This document shows, piece by piece, positions 34,606 to 41,981 of a stretch of DNA of 64,000 nucleotides. Source of the stretch: Pseudobacteriovorax antillogorgiicola (GTDB lineage Bacteria; Bdellovibrionota_B; Oligoflexia; Oligoflexales; Oligoflexaceae). Position 1 is the first letter of the stretch. Each line of letters starts with the position of its first letter. The notes under the pieces were generated by a model, which did no database searches, was not told the DNA's origin, and was given only the letters and a program-made list of their open reading frames with translations. Both the position numbers and the translations under genes were made by a program. Where the stretch lies: positions 124,001 through 188,000 of the forward strand of contig NZ_FWZT01000015.1 in the NCBI RefSeq assembly GCF_900177345.1, in the 5' to 3' direction.

Positions 34606-35131
34606 GATAGGAAATAATTGAAGCAGGAGCTGAGAGTTGAAGGCTGTGGGCAGAAACCAGGAAGTGAAGGAGCGGCGACGCTAATACGGATTCAGAAAGA
34701 TCTATAGACTCATCTAAAGTGTTTTGTCAACAGTATAGAGCTTGAAAGATTTCCAGACTTTCCCGTCTTACCCGCAGGTGGTTGGTATCCATATTTATGC
34801 CCATAAATAGCAGATATTATTGCTTTTATGTGAGTCCGGGTTTTGGTAGTAAGTGTGATCTCCTGCAGCTCGTCGAATGATGATGACACTCCAAATGGCC
34901 TTCGATAGTATCAAGTACACGACGACCAATGCAGGCGATGCGAGCCTCGCAAGCGAGGATCAAGCCTTAGCTAGCTCAGGAAGTCTTCTTTTTCGCGATG
35001 TGTTTGCTTGTTCAGTAACCGAAGGTGGTCAGATCGAACTAGGTTTTAGTCCCGTAGAAGGGGGGATCTAGGCTTTTGTGAGCTTCTCAGATATTGGCAT
35101 TCACTCGCACACTCTTTTCAAAGACAGCATA

Positions 35132-35151
35132 TAATACAAATATTTGCAATA
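35132..35151. promoter_or_regulatory. Palindromic box 2, candidate Zur operator
   Basis: TAATACAAATATTTGCAATA. The right half is the full consensus; the left half has two mismatches. It lies 236 bases upstream of the EAL-gene start and may be a weaker companion of box 3. Confidence 0.6.
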
Positions 35152-35239
35152 TAGGCTTAGTTTTTAGCTTTGGATAAGGATAAAATGACTAGTATATATT
35201 TACAGTATTCGGTTACAACAGTATCGATGTCAAAATTTT

Positions 35240-35259
35240 TAATGCAAATATTTGCAATA
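35240..35259. promoter_or_regulatory. Palindromic box 3, candidate Zur operator
   Basis: TAATGCAAATATTTGCAATA, with a perfect 14-bp core. It lies about 128 bases upstream of the GTG start of the EAL gene and 89 bases after box 2, so that gene has two boxes. Confidence 0.7.
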
Positions 35260-35386
35260 AAAATCATTTTGATGTCAAAATATAATAAAAGGTCTGTGCC
35301 TGTGGGGATTAAGACCGGCTCTAGCCAGCAGTGTCGACGCTAATCAGTTAATAAATCTCCGTCGGCCTTTGTATAGTGGGAGCAGC

Positions 35387-36619
35387 GTGCTGGGAACGAC
35401 TAAAAAACGTCGCTATTCTCCTGGGGAAGTTATTTTTTCTCAAGGCGATAGTGGAAACTGTGCTTTTATTATTGAGATGGGGCGGGTCGAAGTATTCGTT
35501 ACTTCAGATTTAGAAAAAGTCGTTCTTGCTAATTTAGGTGTCGGAGAAATTTTTGGCGAGATGTCTGTTCTCGACGGTTCCCCTCGCTCCGCTTCGGCAG
35601 TTGCACTGGAGAGCGCTGAACTAGCGATTGTTTCGAATGAAGCGATCTCAGAAAGATTCGAAGCCGCTGATCCAATTGTTCGCCTTCTGATAACTATGCT
35701 GTTGAAACATGTTCGATTTTCAAATCGTTCTGTATTAAATCAAACAGATGTTTCGAGGTCCGTATCGAGACTACTAGAGGCAGACGCAATAGCGAAGCAG
35801 AAACATGAAGCTCTAGATCGCCTGAGGTTGGAATCTGACTTGAAGCAAGGGTTGCAAGAAGGGCAGTTTCAGCTCCATTTTCAACCTATCGTTAATATGC
35901 TGGATCGTCAGTTGGTGGGGTTTGAATCCTTGATACGCTGGCATAGCCCCAATAGAGGGCTAGTAAGGCCTGATGTTTTCATTGGTATTGCGGAGGAGAC
36001 GAGTCTCATAGTTCCCATTGGTAGATGGGTTATAGAGCAGGCATGTAAGCATCTCTCCTTATTCAAAAAGCAGCTTGAAAAACATCGTTTCCCACAGGCA
36101 CTATTTATGAGTATCAATATATCAGGCCGTCAGTTCCAAGACCCACACTTCTTTAATCACCTCTTAGAGGCTATAAAAGAAACTTGTACTTCCCCAAAAG
36201 ATATTAAGCTAGAAGTTACAGAAAGAACACTCATGCAAGGTGCTTCCGCACTTCATATGATCAACAAGTCTAGAAAGCTTGGGTTTCAGGTTGCACTTGA
36301 TGACTTTGGAACAGGTTATTCTAGTTTGAGTTATTTAAGCCGATTCGAGGTTGATAACTTGAAGGTTGATCAATCATTCGTGAGAAATATGAATAAAGAT
36401 AGGAAAGTGCAAGTTATCACAAAAGCTATCATCGATATGGCAATGGGTATGGGGCTGCCTTCGATTGCAGAGGGAATTGAAACAGAGGGAGACTTTGAGA
36501 CACTTAAACAGATGGGGTGTGAATTTGGTCAAGGGTATCTGTTCGCAAAACCACTGTCATATCCTCAGGCGATATCGTACCTCTTGAAACAAAAAGAAAC
36601 ATATGGATTCACGGGATAG
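35387..36619 (+). CDS. c-di-GMP phosphodiesterase: cNMP-binding domain fused to EAL
   Basis: A 410-residue cytoplasmic protein. An N-terminal cyclic-nucleotide-binding (CAP_ED) domain (about 10-110) has SPGEVIFSQGD, GEIFGEMSVLDGSPRSASAV and the phosphate-binding Arg in that last stretch. A short linker leads to an EAL domain (about 160-400) with the catalytic Glu in the variant FESLIRW (ESL for EAL), metal ligands in SINISGRQF, EVTERTLM, DDFGTGYSSLSYL, the Lys in LKVDQSFV, and QGYLFAKPL. All expected catalytic residues seem present, so it should degrade c-di-GMP under control of a bound cyclic nucleotide. The GTG at 35387 has GGGAG five bases before it. Two copies of the zinc-island palindrome lie in its promoter region. 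Confidence 0.9.
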   Translation: MLGTTKKRRYSPGEVIFSQGDSGNCAFIIEMGRVEVFVTSDLEKVVLANLGVGEIFGEMSVLDGSPRSASAVALESAELAIVSNEAISERFEAADPIVRLLITMLLKHVRFSNRSVLNQTDVSRSVSRLLEADAIAKQKHEALDRLRLESDLKQGLQEGQFQLHFQPIVNMLDRQLVGFESLIRWHSPNRGLVRPDVFIGIAEETSLIVPIGRWVIEQACKHLSLFKKQLEKHRFPQALFMSINISGRQFQDPHFFNHLLEAIKETCTSPKDIKLEVTERTLMQGASALHMINKSRKLGFQVALDDFGTGYSSLSYLSRFEVDNLKVDQSFVRNMNKDRKVQVITKAIIDMAMGMGLPSIAEGIETEGDFETLKQMGCEFGQGYLFAKPLSYPQAISYLLKQKETYGFTG

Positions 36620-36875
36620 CCCTTCTCGAATTACTGGAAAAACCTATAAAACAAGCTACTTTCCTGCCGTCATCGGGAATGGTGAAGTGCATTCAGATTC
36701 CTAGCTGAGTGCTAATTTAGGATCAAAATCTTGCAATGTATCGAGGCTCCACTCCTGATCGGTTGAAAACAGATTTTTTTCAAGTTTCTCGATCAAAAGC
36801 GGCATCTCAGTAAGAAGATTCTCAGATATACTCTTCCGTGGAGTTGTCCTCCGTAGTTTGCCAATTCTCAACAGT

Positions 36876-38093
36876 CTACTGGGAACCAAAACTAGTCAAC
36901 ATAGTGGGAGTTCCACCAATCTGGATAACTTTCTTAATGGAGAGAGATATCAGGTCAAAGACAACCACTTCACCATCCCTTGGGTTGCTGATGAAGACAA
37001 ACCCTTGGCCAACAGTTATCTGAGGGTCTATAGCCCCATGGTTCTCCCCGGTGGACTCTGATGTGACTTTCGATTGGTGAATAAGTTCTCGGGTTTCTAC
37101 ATCAAGGACTCCAAGTGTGCCATCACGACCTAAGAAGATAAGATAGCGACCATCACTTGAAAATTTAAAGCGGCTATAGTCCATCGACATCTCGCGAATA
37201 GTCATTGCCTTAGTACTTGGGTCGATCTCAACATAGCGATTTTTACCGAAGTTACCCACTATGTAAGGGGCCTTGTTATGGGCTACCAAGGTACCCACCC
37301 GCCCCTTATCCTCAGGGCCTAGCTCACTCGGGGCAACTTTATAACTCTTCAGCCCTTCATCTGCTTCTTCAATCATCAACACGCCATCACCGCAACCGAA
37401 GGCTACCACTTTATCTGTCGCAGCTTCTCCGTGTAACGCTGGGCAGTCTTCAAAATTTTGGCCTACCCGATTGCCTGTCTGATTGAACACCTGAATGCCG
37501 ACAGGAAGCCCTCCTTCCTGTGCCTCCTCAATCAATGGTTTTGATACCAAAAAATGATCTCCGAAGGCAAGTGCTACGCCGTGGTGGGGAGCCCCTGAAT
37601 CTATGGTTATTGGGTCGTTTCCAAGGCCATCTTCTAACGATTCAGGGATGAACTGAGCGATTCCTCCTTCATCGAAGAAGATCGCTGCATAGCCAGCTTT
37701 GGCGACGAAATGGATGGGAAGAGGGCCTTCAAGGCTTGTTTCCATGAGGCGAGGGTTGTCTTGAACTTGCACTCCATTTTCAAACCATAGCCCCCCATCG
37801 ACAATGTTCACCTTATTTTCCGTCATCTGTATAGCATAGGCGAATCGTCCAGTTTCTCCGGTATAGACCCTAGAAGTTCCAGAGGTTGGAATGCTTTGTA
37901 GAACCTTCCCTTCACCTAGGTCCACGACCTTAAGAATAGGCTCCAAACCGTCTGCTACGAGAATTCTACTAGCAACTGGACCTTGAAGGTTTAAAGGGTT
38001 TTGCTGATCCTGATCATCTTTGCTATCCGAGCAGGATAAGATCAAGAGGAGTGAAAATATTGGTAGTGATACTTTATTCAAAATGGACTGCAC
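36876..38093 (-). CDS. AztD-like zinc-chaperone lipoprotein (beta-propeller)
   Basis: About 405 residues. The signal peptide ends in the lipobox LILSC, then a linker and about seven WD-like repeats of a beta-propeller. It resembles AztD, the periplasmic zinc metallochaperone that loads the AztC binding protein: RILVADGLEPILKVVDL at the start, the His pair in SGAPHHGVALAFGDHFLVS, LPVGIQVFNQTG, and CPALHGEAATDKVVAFGC with further His. AztD is normally soluble; here it would be lipid-anchored. The neighbouring gene is the EAL phosphodiesterase (convergent) rather than a transporter. The GTG at 38093 sits six bases after AAGGAG; a GTG at 38111 and ATG at 38099 are in frame. A palindromic box lies 111 bases upstream. 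Confidence 0.68.
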   Translation of the reverse strand: MQSILNKVSLPIFSLLLILSCSDSKDDQDQQNPLNLQGPVASRILVADGLEPILKVVDLGEGKVLQSIPTSGTSRVYTGETGRFAYAIQMTENKVNIVDGGLWFENGVQVQDNPRLMETSLEGPLPIHFVAKAGYAAIFFDEGGIAQFIPESLEDGLGNDPITIDSGAPHHGVALAFGDHFLVSKPLIEEAQEGGLPVGIQVFNQTGNRVGQNFEDCPALHGEAATDKVVAFGCGDGVLMIEEADEGLKSYKVAPSELGPEDKGRVGTLVAHNKAPYIVGNFGKNRYVEIDPSTKAMTIREMSMDYSRFKFSSDGRYLIFLGRDGTLGVLDVETRELIHQSKVTSESTGENHGAIDPQITVGQGFVFISNPRDGEVVVFDLISLSIKKVIQIGGTPTMLTSFGSQ

Positions 38094-38203
38094 GATCATC
38101 TCCTTTTCCACCCATAAGGGTCAGTGGCAACGTACTGCCTATTGATACACACCCCACATGAGAGCGCTTTGGTCATTGCCGATATATGTCACAACCAAAT
38201 TTT

Positions 38204-38223
38204 ATTTGCAAATACTTGCATTA
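38204..38223. promoter_or_regulatory. Palindromic box 4, candidate Zur operator
   Basis: ATTTGCAAATACTTGCATTA, with one mismatch in the 14-bp core. It lies about 111 bases upstream of the AztD-like gene. With boxes 1-3 this ties three transcription units to one regulator. Confidence 0.65.
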
Positions 38224-38464
38224 TACCTAGGTGGAGAGTCATTACAGCTCACCTACGTTGTTGTGTAGTTTATGGCGTGTTTCGCAGGTCGTCGTCTTCG
38301 GCTCCGGTAGTTCACGTCCTGCTAATCCTGGCTTACTTTCATCACCATTGGGCAGGAGCTACCATTCGGGCGCTGATATGAACTGACGTGGGTTCCAAAA
38401 CTTGTCTTTACGAGGTTTTCATCGTAAGCTCTTCCAGCTTTCGAACTAAATCTAGGGATCCCCT

Positions 38465-38827
38465 ACGAGTAAATATGTCGACGGTTTTTTAATTCCTTTT
38501 CCCCAAAATAAGCTTGATGAATACAAAAAATTAGCTCAGATTTCAGCGGATGTTTGGAAGGAGCATGGGGCTATAGACTACTTTGTGTGTATTGCTGATG
38601 ACGCTCCTATTGGTGAAATTACCTCATTTCCTGGGAGTGTAAACTTAAAGGAAGATGAAATCGTGGTTTATGCTTGCATAACTTATAGAGACAGAGAACA
38701 CAGGGACCAAGTAAATAAAAAATGCATGGAAGACTCTAGACTAAGCTACATGACAGATCCAAGTGTTCTCCCCTTTGATGGCAAAAGAATGATTTGGGAT
38801 GGTTTCAAAAGTTCATTGATTGAATAG
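38465..38827 (+). CDS. DUF1428 family protein with an apparent ACG start
   Basis: A 120-residue DUF1428 (YbaA-like) protein, an alpha-beta barrel family of unknown role. The frame is in step with family members from its first residues: SKYVDGFLIPFPQNKLDEY, KEHGAIDYFVCIADD, ITSFPGSVNLKEDEIVVYA, FDGKRMIWDGFK. The expected N-terminus is MxKYVDGF, but the codon at the Met position (38465-38467) is ACG, and a stop lies 12 bases upstream, so there is no other full-length start. The first standard start codon in frame is a GTG at 38585, which would remove 40 conserved residues. AGGG lies eight bases before the ACG. Either ACG is used as a start or one base change has silenced the gene. Confidence 0.7.
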   Translation, partial: TSKYVDGFLIPFPQNKLDEYKKLAQISADVWKEHGAIDYFVCIADDAPIGEITSFPGSVNLKEDEIVVYACITYRDREHRDQVNKKCMEDSRLSYMTDPSVLPFDGKRMIWDGFKSSLIE

Positions 38828-38908
38828 CAGTTAAACTACTGTAGTAGGTAGTTAGTGTTGACTAATAGAGATCGGCTTCATCCAGCTAGGAATCAGGCGC
38901 ATTCAGGG

Positions 38909-39604
38909 CTAAGTAATTTTTACCCACTTTTGGAAGGTCTCGTTCTTGGAAAGCTCTTGCTTGGTGATCGAGTCGAACTCAAAGCCAGCTTTGGTAGAAT
39001 CAGAATCGATACTTTTCCATCGACAGTGCATATAACCTTGAACAGTCTCGTTATCTTTGCTTAATTGAAACGATACCGTAGAAATCGGCACAACAGGTGA
39101 TTCCAGCTCGACTCCCAATCCACCGGTACTCAGGTTGAGCAAGTCCCCCCGCGAGGACTGTCTGCCGTTTGATACCATCACATCGAGCTGCAATTGGGAA
39201 GGCTTTCGGCGCAGAAATTTCCGTTGGTAGGTGTTTAATTCGTTGGCGAGATGAATGTCGTTGTTTTTTAGAAACTCGATAAAGCCTTCCGAGTCTATTG
39301 GTTTGGCAAGAATACCAGAAATCCCAGAGCTGTATAGTTTCTCAAAGGATATGTTCGCGTCTCCAGTCATGATCATCACAGGAATATCGTACTGGTGCTT
39401 GATGCTGAGGGCGAGTTCATCGCCTCTCATTTCCGGCATAAAATAATCAGTTAAGATGCAGTCGATATCTTTGTTCTGTTTGACGATGGCCAGTGCTTCA
39501 ACTCCTCCACCAGCAATTACGGTGTTAAAGCCAGCGTCGTCGAGAGTTACTTTTAGCACTTCAAGAAACTCTGGTTCGTCATCAACAAGTAGTACCTTAC
39601 CCAT
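38909..39604 (-). CDS. Response regulator with receiver and PilZ domains
   Basis: A 231-residue two-domain protein. The receiver (about 1-120) has VLLVDDEPEF, phospho-acceptor Asp in CILTDYFMPE, switch Thr in IMTGDA and Lys-Pro in LAKPIDS. The C-terminal PilZ domain has the c-di-GMP motif RKFLR (RxxxR) followed about 25 residues later by NLSTGG (NxSxxG). It therefore joins phosphorelay and c-di-GMP input in one protein, probably acting by contact with partners. It is 17 bases downstream of the HDOD gene on the same strand, so the two form an operon with HDOD first. Confidence 0.9.
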   Translation of the reverse strand: MGKVLLVDDEPEFLEVLKVTLDDAGFNTVIAGGGVEALAIVKQNKDIDCILTDYFMPEMRGDELALSIKHQYDIPVMIMTGDANISFEKLYSSGISGILAKPIDSEGFIEFLKNNDIHLANELNTYQRKFLRRKPSQLQLDVMVSNGRQSSRGDLLNLSTGGLGVELESPVVPISTVSFQLSKDNETVQGYMHCRWKSIDSDSTKAGFEFDSITKQELSKNETFQKWVKIT

Positions 39605-39621
39605 TTGGCTATCCTTTCAGC

Positions 39622-40698
39622 CTAGCTAGCCGCTTTTTCGCGGAACTCCATTAGAGAGGTCCCCACTTCGTCCCGTTTTTTCTCATCGAAGCCAAAGATT
39701 TTCGCGTATTTCTCAAACAGAGTTTCATCCATGCGATGAGGCTGCAACATCACCCAATGGGTGTACTGGTTCGCAAGAGCAACCACTTGCTGAAGTGTCG
39801 GGCCTTCATGCTCTGGTTTATCATCATCCTCGTCAAGGAAATCGGTATCATCTTCAGCGAGGTCATCCACATCATTTGGCTTGAGGTGGTGGCTCGAAAG
39901 GCTATGAACGATGTATTCTGGGAATCCCCATAAAGCTGCCGCGACTTCTCCCAGAACAATGTGAGAAATCGAGCGCAGCTGATCTTCCGCCTCTTGATAA
40001 GTCTTGGGTCGACGAGGATTGTCTGATGTTCGGGTTATGTCATCGGTAGTTTCTGGAAAACAAATCGCAGAAACCACTTTGCCCACGTTACACAGGGAAC
40101 CAGCGATATAAGCCTCATCTTTATTCACTGAGGGAGCATAATTTTTTGCGATATATTCTGCAATGCGACCTGTTAATATAGCTTCTTGCCAGTACTTATC
40201 TTTACTAAACTCATTGGTTTTAAAATCGAACTCTTGAAGTGTTTCAGCGAGAATCATGTCGCTCAGTGTTTTGCGGCCCACGTAAGAAACTGCATGCTCT
40301 AGGCTGGTGATCTCAGGAACGGATGCGGCTCTGATATTATTCGCTGAATTAATGATCGCTAATGCTATGTTGGGAGCCATTTTTAGGGCTTCTTTGATAT
40401 CTTTAGTAGACGAGTTTTCGTCAGCAATCAGCGACTGCAGCTTGATTACAGCAGAGGGAATCAAAGGGATATTTTTAATCTCTTGGACGCTGGAGAAGAC
40501 GGTTTTCGCAGCATCAGACATATTTAGGGTTGGGGAATACCACTCAAATTCACCCTTCTTTAAGATCATTCCACTGCCACAGGAGCATTCGAACCAAAGA
40601 TTGCCTCTTGAGCAAACCCGGAACTTCGAGGTGCCCTTAAGATAATCTTCGGGGGTCACGTACTGACGATTGCAACATTGGCAGAAAGTTGGTTTCAT
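39622..40698 (-). CDS. HDOD-domain signalling protein with N-terminal zinc ribbon
   Basis: A 358-residue cytoplasmic protein. The first ~45 residues contain six Cys (FCQCCNRQY, VCSRG, ECSCGSG) that look like a zinc ribbon. An HDOD domain (about 70-270) follows: IKNIPLIPSAVIKLQSLI, APNIALAIINSANN, AVSYVGRKTLSDMI, HIVLGEVAAALWGFP. HDOD proteins are relatives of HD-GYP without the catalytic metals and act in signalling. An acidic loop (DLAEDDTDFLDEDDD, about 280-295) precedes the C-terminal helices. It is encoded directly upstream of a receiver-PilZ protein, so a joint signalling complex is likely. The zinc ribbon is an uncommon addition. Confidence 0.87.
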   Translation of the reverse strand: MKPTFCQCCNRQYVTPEDYLKGTSKFRVCSRGNLWFECSCGSGMILKKGEFEWYSPTLNMSDAAKTVFSSVQEIKNIPLIPSAVIKLQSLIADENSSTKDIKEALKMAPNIALAIINSANNIRAASVPEITSLEHAVSYVGRKTLSDMILAETLQEFDFKTNEFSKDKYWQEAILTGRIAEYIAKNYAPSVNKDEAYIAGSLCNVGKVVSAICFPETTDDITRTSDNPRRPKTYQEAEDQLRSISHIVLGEVAAALWGFPEYIVHSLSSHHLKPNDVDDLAEDDTDFLDEDDDKPEHEGPTLQQVVALANQYTHWVMLQPHRMDETLFEKYAKIFGFDEKKRDEVGTSLMEFREKAAS

Positions 40699-40887
40699 CG
40701 ACTCACTCCGGAGGGTACCAGGTTAAAAAGGTTCACCATGTTATCGTAAAAAAATGGGCCAACTTAAGAGATGATTTGTCTTCGAGTTAAATGATTGAAT
40801 TTATATTCAATTTTTTTGGAATAGAGCCAAAGGAAAGTAATTTTTGTAGGACCTTCAATGGTGGGTGAGGGAATTTATGTGGAAATA

Positions 40888-40908
40888 GGAGGGTCGGAAA
40901 CGCCCTCC
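40888..40908 (-). terminator. Terminator-like hairpin after the SH3-type lipoprotein gene
   Basis: GGAGGG (40888-40893) and CCCTCC (40903-40908) pair around a nine-base loop, about 30 bases beyond the stop of the lipoprotein gene on the - strand. The T content after the stem is low (TATTTCC), so it is a weak candidate. Confidence 0.4.
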
Positions 40909-40937
40909 TCAAAATACCGCTCAATGGTCTTAAAGAA

Positions 40938-41732
40938 CTAATTCCAACCGGGTTGTCCCATCTCACGACCCACCGGGCTCATACTTAGTTGTGAAAGTAG
41001 GATATAGCCTCGGTTTACAACATTGGCCCAATCTCCTTCTACTGTTACCAGGCAAGGGTCGCCTTGGGGAAGGTTTTGAATCGTAGTACCGTTCGGTGTA
41101 TCTTTAAGTTCGGCACCGCCGGCCATCACAAAGTAAACTCTTGCGCCTCCAGGGGGCGCCATGGCCGGGGCTGCTGGGGCTGCTGTTGCGCCTGCAGCGT
41201 TATTCATCATACCAGCGTCCATTCCCATATTTGCTCCCATCCCCGGGTCCATGGGCACACCTCCAGCAGCGTTGCCGGTATTCATGCTATTCATCATTGC
41301 GTTGAGATCTTCCATCTCATTGCCCATTCCCATGGCGCTGTTAGCCATGTTGTCCATGCCTATGGAATTATCAGCACCAGGGATACCAGTACCCGCACCG
41401 AGATCATCTGAGATGACGGGATCGGTATTGGTTAGATTCGAGAGAGTGTCGTTTGCGGTATTGTCCATTCCCTCCATACCCAGGGAATTTGCTTCGTTAA
41501 ATTGATTCGACTCTTGGCTTTGTTGATTCTCTTCTTGGTTCTCAAAGTTATCATCTTCTTGCTCTTGCTGATCCTCATCACCCTCTTGTTCGTCATCTTC
41601 GTCTTCCTGATCGTCAAACGATTCGAACTCTTCTTGCTGCTGATCACCCCCACCAAAGAGAGCGCAGCCCTGAAGGCTCATGAGCCCGAAGAACATTATA
41701 AGAATCCCGATGTATGAGCGGCTTAGTTTCAT
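40938..41732 (-). CDS. Low-complexity lipoprotein with a C-terminal SH3-like domain
   Basis: A 264-residue lipoprotein. The signal peptide ends in the lipobox LQGC. It then has an extremely acidic Gln/Glu/Asp stretch (about 28-75), a Met/Asn/Gly-rich region with repeated short motifs such as MGMDAGM and NSMNTGNA (about 90-185), and an Ala/Pro linker. The last ~65 residues look like a bacterial SH3-type domain (ARVYFVMAGGAELKD, PQGDPCLVTVEGDWANV). SH3b domains often bind peptidoglycan or peptides. The low-complexity middle is probably a flexible spacer across the periplasm or outside the cell. No close family is known to me. It is a single gene. Confidence 0.78.
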   Translation of the reverse strand: MKLSRSYIGILIMFFGLMSLQGCALFGGGDQQQEEFESFDDQEDEDDEQEGDEDQQEQEDDNFENQEENQQSQESNQFNEANSLGMEGMDNTANDTLSNLTNTDPVISDDLGAGTGIPGADNSIGMDNMANSAMGMGNEMEDLNAMMNSMNTGNAAGGVPMDPGMGANMGMDAGMMNNAAGATAAPAAPAMAPPGGARVYFVMAGGAELKDTPNGTTIQNLPQGDPCLVTVEGDWANVVNRGYILLSQLSMSPVGREMGQPGWN

Positions 41733-41981
41733 GGTTTAACACCTTCCCGAAAATGGATGTTAGATTTAGACCTGGCATTTCATTCGGGTAAGTTTCGCGG
41801 GATACTCAATGAGCAGGTCTATCTGCCCGAAAATATTGTATTAAAATTTGAGGTGGACACAATATTTTGCCCGTGGAGGATGGTCTCCTTTTTAGTTTCT
41901 TTTACGAATCAATTCTTGTTACCTTAAGAAATTCGTGGCAAAAGCCATTGGAATTAACATCCTAAATGGGGACTACCATCA

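Larger units (their letters stand above)
34336..35386. other. Long intergenic region between the metal-uptake operon and the EAL gene
   Basis: About 1050 bases, AT-rich, between divergent genes. It contains three of the four copies of the palindromic box (34586-34605, 35132-35151, 35240-35259), a 10-bp inverted repeat AATCCGTATT/AATACGGATT that brackets the first box (34548-34557 and 34683-34692), and another palindrome TATTTAT/ATAAATA (34792-34809). A 64-codon + strand frame (34877-35071) has no ribosome site or recognisable product. No gene can be supported here. Confidence 0.55.

Noticed and set aside
34877-35071. 64-codon frame on the + strand in the zinc-island gap
   Set aside because: No ribosome site or recognisable product; it lies in regulatory sequence.
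36701-36889. 62-codon frame on the - strand after the AztD-like gene
   Set aside because: TTG start with no ribosome site, overlapping the end of the upstream gene; the product is unlike anything known to me.
38124-38381. 85-codon frame on the + strand before the DUF1428 gene
   Set aside because: It runs through palindromic box 4 and the AztD-like promoter, and its composition is not protein-like.
40794-40817. AT-rich hairpin ATTGAAT/ATTCAAT followed by a T-run on the + strand
   Set aside because: No + strand gene lies upstream, and an all-AT stem is too weak to call a terminator.
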